Origin: Paracoccus alcaliphilus
GTDB taxonomy: Bacteria; Pseudomonadota; Alphaproteobacteria; Rhodobacterales; Rhodobacteraceae
Reading direction: 5' to 3'
NCBI RefSeq assembly: GCF_028553725.1
Contig: NZ_CP067124.1
Span: 1,870,001-1,934,000 of the forward strand
DNA: 64,000 nt
The translations under genes were made by a program, and so were the position numbers. The notes beneath the pieces were generated by a model. That model saw nothing but the letters and a program-made list of their open reading frames with translations, was not told the DNA's origin and did not search any database. Below, one piece after another: positions 57,345-64,000 of the stretch. Numbering within the stretch: the first letter of the stretch is position 1; each line of letters begins with the position of its first letter.

Positions 57345-58484
57345 ATGCCGCAGATGACCGACCGTTTCTCATTCACGCTTGATGCGACCGATGGCAAGGC
57401 CCGCACCGGACGGATCGACACCCCGCGCGGCACCATCCGCACGCCCGCCTTCATGCCGGTGGGAACGGCGGCGACGGTCAAGGCGATGTTGCCGGAATCG
57501 GTGCGCGCGACCGGGGCCGACATCCTGCTGGGCAACACCTATCACCTGATGCTGAGGCCCGGCGCGGAACGCATCGCGCGTCTGGGTGGGCTGCACCGTT
57601 TCATGAACTGGGACCGCCCGATCCTGACCGATTCGGGCGGCTTTCAGGTGATGTCGCTGGCCGGTCTGCGCAAGCTGACCGAAGAGGGCGTGACCTTCGC
57701 CAGCCATATCGACGGCTCGAAACACATGCTGTCGCCGGAAACCAGCATGGAAATCCAGCGGCTGCTGGGATCCGATATCGTCATGTGTTTCGACGAATGC
57801 CCGGCACTGCCTGCCGATAAGCAGACGGTGGCGGCCTCGATGCGCATGTCGATGCGGTGGGCGCAGCGGTCGCGCGATGCCTTTGGCGACCGGCCCGGGC
57901 ATGCGCTGTTCGGCATCATGCAGGGCGGTGTCACCCGCGAATTGCGCGAGGAAAGCGCCGAGGCATTGAAGGCCATCGGTTTCGACGGCTATGCCATCGG
58001 CGGGCTGGCCGTGGGCGAGGGGCAGGAGGCGATGTTCGGCGTTCTCGACTATGCCCCCGGATGCCTGCCTGCCGACAAGCCGCGCTATCTGATGGGGGTG
58101 GGCAAGCCCGACGATATCGTGGGCGCGGTGCAGCGGGGCGTGGACATGATGGATTGCGTGCTGCCCTCTCGCTCGGGGCGGACCGGGCAGGCATGGACCC
58201 GGCGCGGGCAGTTGAACATCAAGAACGCGCGTCATGCCGATGATCCGCGCCCGCTGGATGCGGATTGCAGCTGCCCCGCCTGCACCGGCTATTCCCGCGC
58301 CTATCTGCACCACGTTTTCCGTGCGCAGGAGATGATCTCGGGCATGCTGCTGACCTGGCACAACCTGCATTATTTCCAGGAATTGATGGCCGGGCTGCGG
58401 GCGGCCATCGCGGCGGGCATGCTGGACGATTTCGTGGCGGATTTCCATGCACAGCGGGCCGGGGGGGATATTCCACCGCTTTGA
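57345..58484 (+). CDS. tgt: Queuine (preQ1) tRNA-ribosyltransferase
   Basis: A 379-residue TIM-barrel enzyme that exchanges guanine 34 of GUN-anticodon tRNAs for preQ1. Landmarks: the nucleophile/base Asp in [14 protein letters not shown], substrate loop [14 protein letters not shown], the second Asp in [20 protein letters not shown], and the zinc site [19 protein letters not shown] 57345 or 57354 can start it; the second fits homologues better. Confidence 0.95.
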   Translation: MPQMTDRFSFTLDATDGKARTGRIDTPRGTIRTPAFMPVGTAATVKAMLPESVRATGADILLGNTYHLMLRPGAERIARLGGLHRFMNWDRPILTDSGGFQVMSLAGLRKLTEEGVTFASHIDGSKHMLSPETSMEIQRLLGSDIVMCFDECPALPADKQTVAASMRMSMRWAQRSRDAFGDRPGHALFGIMQGGVTRELREESAEALKAIGFDGYAIGGLAVGEGQEAMFGVLDYAPGCLPADKPRYLMGVGKPDDIVGAVQRGVDMMDCVLPSRSGRTGQAWTRRGQLNIKNARHADDPRPLDADCSCPACTGYSRAYLHHVFRAQEMISGMLLTWHNLHYFQELMAGLRAAIAAGMLDDFVADFHAQRAGGDIPPL

Positions 58485-58614
58485 CGTGGCGGAACCTGCA
58501 TCAATCTTTGGCCGGATTCGTTCAGTTTGCATTGCGTGCAGTCTTTTCAAATCCATGACTTGGTCTTATGGCTTGCGGATTGGCGGATGACCCGCCACGA
58601 AGTGAAAGAGCTGC

Positions 58615-59796
58615 ATGAGCGCCGACATCATCACGATCACCGAAACCGAGGCTCTGGCGCGTTTCTGTCACACGGCAAAACGCGCGCCCTATGTCACCGT
58701 CGATACCGAATTCCTGCGCGAGCGGACCTATTGGTCCAAGCTGTGCCTGATCCAGCTGGCGTTGCCGCCGGTCTCGGATGCCGACAATCAGGGCGGCGAG
58801 GCCGTGCTGGTCGATCCGCTGGCCCCCGGACTGTCGCTGGAACCGCTATATGATCTGTTCCGGCACGAGGCCACGGTCAAGGTGTTTCACGCCGCGCGGC
58901 AGGATCTGGAAATCTTCTTCCACGATGCCGGGCTGTTTCCCAAGCCGCTGTTCGACACGCAGGTTGCCGCCATGGTCTGCGGCTTTGGCGAGCAGGTGGG
59001 ATACGAGACATTGGTGCGCAAGATCGCGCGGGCCAGTCTGGACAAATCCTCTCGCTTTACCGACTGGTCGCGCAGACCGCTGTCGGATGCGCAGAAATCC
59101 TATGCGCTGGCGGATGTGACGCATCTGCGTTCGATCTATGAATTCCTTGCGGCCGAGCTGCGCCGGAATGATCGCGAAAGCTGGCTGGCCGAGGAACTGG
59201 CGGTTCTGGAGAACCCCGAGACCTATATCACCCGGCCCGAGGAAGCCTGGATGAAGGTGCGTACCCGCACCAATTCCCCGCGCTTTCTGGCGATCCTGCG
59301 CGAACTGGCCCGCTTTCGCGAAAGCTATGCGCAGGAACGCGACATACCCCGCACGCGCGTTTACAAGGACGATGCGATGATCGAGCTGGCCTCGACCAAA
59401 CCGGCCTCCGAGGCCGATCTGGGCCGGTCGCGCCTGTTGCTGCGCGATGCGCGCCGGGGCGATATCGCCAATGGCATTCTGGCCGCCGTCCAGCTGGGGC
59501 AAGAAACCAAGGACCTGCCCAAACCCAAGGCGGAAGAGCCGGGCAAGCCGGGCAATGCGGCGCTGTCGGATCTGCTGCGCGTGCTGCTGAAGGCCAAGGC
59601 GGATGCGGCCGGGGTGGCGCCCAAGCTGATCGCCTCGTCCTCGGATCTGGATGCGATCGCGACCGGAGACCGTGAGGTTCCGGCGCTGAAGGGCTGGCGG
59701 GCCGAGGTGTTCGGCAATGACGCGCTGCGGCTGGCGGCGGGCGAAATCGCCCTGTCGGCGCGCGGCGGTGCCGTGCGGGTCGTGCCAGCGGACTAG
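58615..59796 (+). CDS. rnd: Ribonuclease D
   Basis: A 393-residue DEDD exonuclease trimming tRNA 3' ends. Exo motifs: VDTEFLRERTYW (Asp, Glu), VFHAARQDLEIF (Asp) and the late QKSYALADVTHL (Tyr/Asp of ExoIII). One or two HRDC modules follow (ILRELARFRESYAQERDIPR near residue 225). Its stop overlaps the stop of the convergent PAS gene. Confidence 0.93.
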   Translation: MSADIITITETEALARFCHTAKRAPYVTVDTEFLRERTYWSKLCLIQLALPPVSDADNQGGEAVLVDPLAPGLSLEPLYDLFRHEATVKVFHAARQDLEIFFHDAGLFPKPLFDTQVAAMVCGFGEQVGYETLVRKIARASLDKSSRFTDWSRRPLSDAQKSYALADVTHLRSIYEFLAAELRRNDRESWLAEELAVLENPETYITRPEEAWMKVRTRTNSPRFLAILRELARFRESYAQERDIPRTRVYKDDAMIELASTKPASEADLGRSRLLLRDARRGDIANGILAAVQLGQETKDLPKPKAEEPGKPGNAALSDLLRVLLKAKADAAGVAPKLIASSSDLDAIATGDREVPALKGWRAEVFGNDALRLAAGEIALSARGGAVRVVPAD

Positions 59797-60563
59797 GTTT
59801 CGTCCTTGCCGTCGATCAGGCGGAACATCGCCCGCCGCTCGGCCGGCGTCTGGGGGATGTCGCGCGGCTGGGGCACCGGCTTGCGCGGCGCCCGGGTGGC
59901 GTGGCGAAAGTCGAAACGGCCCGGCTCTTCGGCGAATCCGGCCGTGGCGGGGGGGCGTGACAGCGTGGCCGAAGGCGCCATGATGCCGCCGCCGTCGAAC
60001 AGCGGTTGCAGGTCTTCCCCCACGATGTCGAAGCGGCGCGGCGCGGCGCCCGGATCGCCTTCGGATATCAGGCAGCCAAGCGCCCGCGTCACATCGCCCA
60101 GATCCGACCGCAGCGGCAGGACCAGCATGCGTCCGACCAGTTCCGGCCGGGCATAGTCGGCCTGTGCGCGCAGACGGAATTCGGCGATCTGGGGGGCGCG
60201 AAAGACGGTTTCCAGCACGTCAGAAAAGCGCCCGCGCGACGAGGGGTTCAGCATCGTGCAGATGGGCATGCCGCGCACCTCCATCCCCATCAGGTCGATC
60301 AGATGCCGTCCGGCCAGCCGGAACCGCGCGGCCCCCGGCGCGATCCTTTCCAGCACGAAGGCGTAATCCAGCGCCCGGCTGATGCCATGCGGTTCCACAT
60401 CGGCGCGGGCGGGAACGGCGCGGCCACGGCGCAGGCTTTGCCAGTAATCGCGCAGGTCGGTCAGGATCCTTGCCATGCCGATGCCGCCGTAATCCGTCAG
60501 CCGCAGAAGCTGCGCGCCGTCCGGTTGCTGGCCGGGGGCATCGTCCTCGCCGGGTTCGGACAC
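59793..60563 (-). CDS. PAS-domain protein (PF07310-like)
   Basis: About 256 residues from GTG 60563. The conserved core is LTDYGGIGMARILTDLRDYW, RALDYAFVLERIAPGAARFR, LAGRHLIDLMGMEVRGMPIC and RMLVLPLRSDLGDVTRALGC, matching an alphaproteobacterial PAS_5 group. The C-terminus is low-complexity and proline-rich. No output domain is attached, so it probably senses or binds a small ligand and acts through a partner. An upstream ATG at 60731 is possible but adds atypical sequence. Confidence 0.78.
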   Translation of the reverse strand: MSEPGEDDAPGQQPDGAQLLRLTDYGGIGMARILTDLRDYWQSLRRGRAVPARADVEPHGISRALDYAFVLERIAPGAARFRLAGRHLIDLMGMEVRGMPICTMLNPSSRGRFSDVLETVFRAPQIAEFRLRAQADYARPELVGRMLVLPLRSDLGDVTRALGCLISEGDPGAAPRRFDIVGEDLQPLFDGGGIMAPSATLSRPPATAGFAEEPGRFDFRHATRAPRKPVPQPRDIPQTPAERRAMFRLIDGKDET

Positions 60564-60768
60564 GATCGGGAAACCTTTCTGACAGTACTTGCACCACGAA
60601 CGACGCCACCCACCCGCCGGGCCGCAGCCATCCTTGGTGCGAAACATAGCACTGCCCGCCCGCCATGCCGAGTCGCAAGTTAAGAAGAGGTTAAGATGCG
60701 GGCACTTGACCGGCGTGGCCTGCTGGTCCATCCCGTCGCCGACGGGAATTTGCGAAGGATGGTGCCTG

Positions 60769-61434
60769 ATGGATCACGCAGCGGATCACAGGACGGGGCC
60801 CGGGCAGAGGACGGGGCTGCTGATCATCCTGTCCTCGCCCTCGGGCGCGGGGAAATCGACGCTGGCGCGGCGGCTGATGGAATGGGACCCGCATCTGCGC
60901 TTTTCGGTCTCGGCCACGACCCGCCCGCCGCGTCCGGGCGAGGTTGACGGGCAGCATTATCATTTCACCACCGCCGATTCCTTCCGCTCTCTGGTCGGGG
61001 CGGGGCAGATGCTGGAACATGCCGAGGTCTTCGGCAATTTCTACGGTACTCCGCGCGGCCCGGTCGAGGTCGCCATGCGCGAGGGTCGTGATACGCTGTT
61101 CGACGTGGACTGGCAGGGGGGGCAGCAGATCCGCGCCTCGGCGCTGGGATCGCAGGTGGTGTCGATCTTCGTGCTGCCGCCCTCGCTTGCGGAGCTGGAG
61201 CGGCGGCTGCGTACGCGCGGGCAGGACAGTGATCAGGTCATTCGTGGCCGGATGGAAAAATCGCGCGCCGAGATCAGCCATTGGGCGGAATATGACTATG
61301 TGCTGATCAATGACGATCTGGATCAGACCGAGGCAAGGCTGCGCACCATACTGATGGCCGAACGGTTGCGCCGTGAACGCCAGACCGGGCTTGGTCCCTT
61401 CGTACGGGCGCTGATGGAGGAGAACGAGGCATGA
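60769..61434 (+). CDS. gmk: Guanylate kinase
   Basis: A 221-residue kinase converting GMP to GDP. P-loop [20 protein letters not shown]-binding [20 protein letters not shown], and [13 protein letters not shown] are intact. The first 15 residues before the fold are extra relative to E. coli Gmk. Its stop overlaps the next ATG by four bases. Confidence 0.95.
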   Translation: MDHAADHRTGPGQRTGLLIILSSPSGAGKSTLARRLMEWDPHLRFSVSATTRPPRPGEVDGQHYHFTTADSFRSLVGAGQMLEHAEVFGNFYGTPRGPVEVAMREGRDTLFDVDWQGGQQIRASALGSQVVSIFVLPPSLAELERRLRTRGQDSDQVIRGRMEKSRAEISHWAEYDYVLINDDLDQTEARLRTILMAERLRRERQTGLGPFVRALMEENEA

Positions 61435-61952
61435 TCTGGGAACTGGACGGCATCGCACCGCATCTGGCGCAGGACGCATGGGTGGCGCCGGATGCGCAGT
61501 TGGTGGGCAATGTCGTGCTGGAACCGGGCGCTTCGGTCTGGTGGGGCGCGGTGCTGCGTGGCGATAACGAGGAAATCCGCGTGGGCCGGGGCAGCAATGT
61601 GCAGGACCTCTGCGTCTGCCATACCGATCCGGGTTATCCGCTGCGCATCGGCACCGATTGCACCATCGGCCATCGCGCCATCCTGCATGGCTGCACCATC
61701 GGCGACGGCGCGCTGATCGGCATGGGGGCGACGATTCTGAACGGCGCCCGTATCGGCGCGGGTGCGCTGATCGGGGCGGGCGCGTTGATTGCCGAGGCCA
61801 AGGAGATCCCCCCCGGCGCGCTGGTGATGGGCGCGCCCGGCAAGGTCATCCGCACTCTGGACGACGAGGCGCGACAGGGGCTGCTGGCCGCGGCCCGACG
61901 TTATCGCGACAATGCCGCCCGGTTCCGCGCCAGCCTGCGGGCGGTGGGATGA
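61431..61952 (+). CDS. Gamma-class carbonic anhydrase family protein
   Basis: A 173-residue left-handed beta-helix protein of hexapeptide repeats. Metal-ligand and family motifs: [52 protein letters not shown] and [10 protein letters not shown]. Many members are not proven carbonic anhydrases. It overlaps both gmk and the downstream kinase gene by ATGA/ATGAC junctions, forming a tight unit. Confidence 0.9.
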   Translation: MIWELDGIAPHLAQDAWVAPDAQLVGNVVLEPGASVWWGAVLRGDNEEIRVGRGSNVQDLCVCHTDPGYPLRIGTDCTIGHRAILHGCTIGDGALIGMGATILNGARIGAGALIGAGALIAEAKEIPPGALVMGAPGKVIRTLDDEARQGLLAAARRYRDNAARFRASLRAVG

Positions 61953-63058
61953 CGCAGGACCTGTCGCGCCGGATCACCGGGTTGTGGGATGGCGTGCCGG
62001 TTCCGGTGCTGATCGTCGATTCCCGCGCAAGGATGATCGGCGCCAACAGCGCCGCGCGGGCGATGTTCGGCGACGATCTGCTGGATCGACCCTTTGTCAC
62101 CGTCCTGCGTCAGCCCGCCGTTGTGCAGGCCGTGGACTGGGTGCTGAAGCCGGGTCAATATCCCGCGCCGACCCCCGATCCCGCGCTGCCGACCCCGGCC
62201 GAAGGCGCGGTGCGGCTGCGCACGGTGATCGGAGCCGACGGGCGCGATCTGGCGGTCGAGGTGACGGTTTCTCCCTTGCCTGACAAGCTGGCGGGGGGCG
62301 CGATGATCGTGTTGCAGGACCGCACCGCGGACGAACAGGCCGAACAGATGCGCCGCGATTTCGTCGCCAATGTCAGCCACGAGTTGCGCACGCCGCTGAC
62401 CGCCATGACCGGCTTTATCGAGACCCTGCGTGGCCCGGCCCGCAATGACAGCGCCGCGCGCGACCGCTTTCTGGACATCATGGAGCGCGAGGCCGCCCGG
62501 ATGAACCGGCTGATCCACGATCTGCTGTCGCTGACCCGGGTGCAGTCCGATGAACGCCGCCGCCCCGCGACCATGGTGGACCTGCCGCTGTTGCTGCGCG
62601 GCGTGGTGGCCACGATGTCACCCGCCGCCAGTGCCGCCGGGGTGCGGATCGAGACGCAGGACATCGACGGCAGCCAGCGCCTGCCTGCCGATCCCGACCA
62701 ACTGGTGCAGGTGTTCCAGAACCTGATCGAGAACGCGGTGAAATACGGTGGCTCGGGCGGGGTGGTGCGGGTCACCATGTCCCGCATCGACCACGAGCCG
62801 TTGCTGCGCGGCCCCGGCTGGGCGGTCGATGTCGAGGATCAGGGCGAGGGGGTCGATGAAATGCACCTGCCGCGCCTGACCGAGCGTTTCTATCGCGTCG
62901 ATACCCATCGTGCGCGGGCGCAGGGCGGCACCGGGCTGGGGCTGGCCATCGTCAAGCACATCATCAACCGCCATCGCGGCAGGCTGAAGATCGAAAGCCG
63001 CAAGGGGCAGGGCAGTCGCTTCACCGTGATCCTGCCCGAGACGCTGACGCGGGGGTGA
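61949..63058 (+). CDS. Sensor histidine kinase, PhoR-like without membrane helices
   Basis: A 369-residue kinase: an N-terminal PAS domain (about 15-125, [20 protein letters not shown]), HisKA box [21 protein letters not shown] box [15 protein letters not shown] and G boxes [13 protein letters not shown] and [13 protein letters not shown]. No hydrophobic membrane segment is present, so it should be soluble or peripheral. Similar kinases in this order are often linked to phosphate genes, but here it is followed by rpiA and has no response regulator beside it. Confidence 0.88.
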   Translation: MTQDLSRRITGLWDGVPVPVLIVDSRARMIGANSAARAMFGDDLLDRPFVTVLRQPAVVQAVDWVLKPGQYPAPTPDPALPTPAEGAVRLRTVIGADGRDLAVEVTVSPLPDKLAGGAMIVLQDRTADEQAEQMRRDFVANVSHELRTPLTAMTGFIETLRGPARNDSAARDRFLDIMEREAARMNRLIHDLLSLTRVQSDERRRPATMVDLPLLLRGVVATMSPAASAAGVRIETQDIDGSQRLPADPDQLVQVFQNLIENAVKYGGSGGVVRVTMSRIDHEPLLRGPGWAVDVEDQGEGVDEMHLPRLTERFYRVDTHRARAQGGTGLGLAIVKHIINRHRGRLKIESRKGQGSRFTVILPETLTRG

Positions 63059-63145
63059 CCCGTGACCCGGTTGCGCGCATCTGGCCCTCGCCCTTGCCGG
63101 ATGCTTCCCCTATAAATCCCTCGACCCGAGGAACTGGAGGTGCCC

Positions 63146-63904
63146 ATGACGACATCATCGCAACCCGATCCCGCCAAGCTGGCTGCATCCCGCGCGGCTG
63201 TGGCACTGGTTCAGGACGGCATGAAGCTGGGGCTTGGCACCGGCTCGACCGCGTCGATCATGGTCGAGGTGCTGGCCGAGAGGGCAAGGACCGAAGGTCT
63301 GTCGCTGCGTTGCGCCGCGACCTCGAAGGCGACGGCGGAACTGGCCGCGCGGCTGGGGCTGCGGGTCGAAAGCCTTGACGATATCGGCTGGCTGGACCTG
63401 ACCATCGACGGCGCCGACGAGGTCGATCCCGACCTGAGCCTGATCAAGGGCGGCGGTGGCGCGCATCTGCGCGAAAAGATCGTCGCCCGCGCCAGCGACC
63501 GGATGGTGGTGATCGCCGATCCGGGCAAGGTGGTGGACCGGCTGGGCGCCTTTCATTTGCCGGTCGAGGTCGTGCCCTTCGGCTTTGACGCGACGCGGGT
63601 GCTGATCCAGCGCGCGCTGGACGGGCTGGATCTGGCGGATCGTCCGGTCCTGCAACGGATGCGGGGTGATGCGCCCTTCGTGACCGATGAGGGGAATTTC
63701 ATCCTCGATCTGTCGCTGGAGGTGATCCCGGACGCGCCCGCGCTGGCCCGCGCCCTGTCGGCGATTCCGGGCGTGGTCGAGCATGGCTTGTTTCTGGGCA
63801 TCTGCGATCTGGCCATCATCGGGCGTCCCGATGGCAGCGTGGCCGAACTGCGCCGCCCCGAAGAAGGCGAAGTGCCGGTCGCGGACGAGGATACCGCGCC
63901 ATGA
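63146..63904 (+). CDS. rpiA: Ribose-5-phosphate isomerase A
   Basis: A 252-residue isomerase of the pentose phosphate pathway. Motifs: [38 protein letters not shown] (catalytic Asp), [15 protein letters not shown] (catalytic Glu/Lys region) and [12 protein letters not shown]. The ATG at 63146 follows GGAGG; a GTG two codons earlier is less likely. Its stop overlaps the gor start by four bases. Confidence 0.94.
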   Translation: MTTSSQPDPAKLAASRAAVALVQDGMKLGLGTGSTASIMVEVLAERARTEGLSLRCAATSKATAELAARLGLRVESLDDIGWLDLTIDGADEVDPDLSLIKGGGGAHLREKIVARASDRMVVIADPGKVVDRLGAFHLPVEVVPFGFDATRVLIQRALDGLDLADRPVLQRMRGDAPFVTDEGNFILDLSLEVIPDAPALARALSAIPGVVEHGLFLGICDLAIIGRPDGSVAELRRPEEGEVPVADEDTAP

Positions 63905-64000
63905 GCTTCGACTATGACCTGTTCGTGATCGGCGGCGGTTCGGGCGGGGTTCGGGCGGCGCGGATCGCGGCGTCCCAATACGGTGCGCGGGTCGGTCTGG
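63901..64000 (+). CDS. gor: Glutathione-disulfide reductase, 5' end only
   Basis: The first 33 codons read [20 protein letters not shown] then [13 protein letters not shown], the FAD-binding GGGSGG dinucleotide motif of glutathione reductase-type flavoproteins. The rest is beyond the window. The GGVRAAR continuation favours gor over lipoamide dehydrogenase. Coupled to rpiA by an ATGA overlap, a pairing common in this order. Confidence 0.82.
   Translation, partial: MSFDYDLFVIGGGSGGVRAARIAASQYGARVGL

Overview
The window is a GC-rich alphaproteobacterial chromosome segment. Gene content and protein sequences point to the Rhodobacterales, most likely a Paracoccus-like member: urease genes, kynureninase, an rpoH sigma-32, Lgt next to a MidA-type methyltransferase and PgeF, Lon next to an HU protein, ObgE-ProB, and a gmk/gamma-carbonic anhydrase/sensor kinase run. 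No rRNA operon or CRISPR array is visible. Four tRNA genes were read: Cys-GCA, Thr-GGT, Val-CAC and Asn-GTT.

Layout. 1-13.07 kb is ordinary core genome: ureA/ureD, kynU, a hemolysin III protein, an I78 inhibitor lipoprotein, an SLC13 permease, rpoH, an RluA pseudouridine synthase, ubiK, lgt-midA-pgeF and dusA. From 13.07 to about 24.3 kb an accessory island sits against the 5' end of dusA. It holds a broken dusA-type integrase, a DUF2189 membrane protein, two IS630 copies, an internally deleted IS66, and a decayed prophage tail module read leftward. 24.3-31.2 kb is core again: an SH3 protein, a 2-hydroxyacid dehydrogenase, panC-panB, a TolC-family protein and an isoaspartyl methyltransferase. 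31.3-36.97 kb is a tRNA-bounded scar of two integrase fragments and stacked IS110, IS3 and IS5 elements. 37.0-42.5 kb is core: HU, lon, a sensor kinase, an MBL hydrolase and tRNA-Asn.

42.6-54.5 kb is the second accessory region. It starts with an IS630 split by an IS5-type element with a clean 9-bp target duplication. Next come phage HNH and portal fragments, the portal piece joined in frame to a PLD-like N-terminus. Then follows a compact operon of a tandem-AAA ATPase and a WYL regulator, an IS3 copy whose transposase is broken by short insertions, a RES/ParS-type toxin-antitoxin pair, and a frameshifted TniQ-like gene with repeat arrays resembling a transposon end. An IS1182 fragment closes it. 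54.6-64 kb returns to core: obgE-proB, a SufT-like protein, tgt, rnd, a PAS protein, gmk, gamma-carbonic anhydrase, a sensor kinase, rpiA and the start of gor.

Core genes are tightly packed, with several ATGA-type overlaps. The accessory genes are mostly decayed: single-base frameshifts, amber codons, internal deletions and nested insertions. The most promising possibly undescribed system is the AAA-WYL-(PLD-like) operon at 45.5-48.5 kb. The TniQ-associated element at 51.6-53.8 kb is second. Gene identities rest on recognising protein families by eye; no database search was run.
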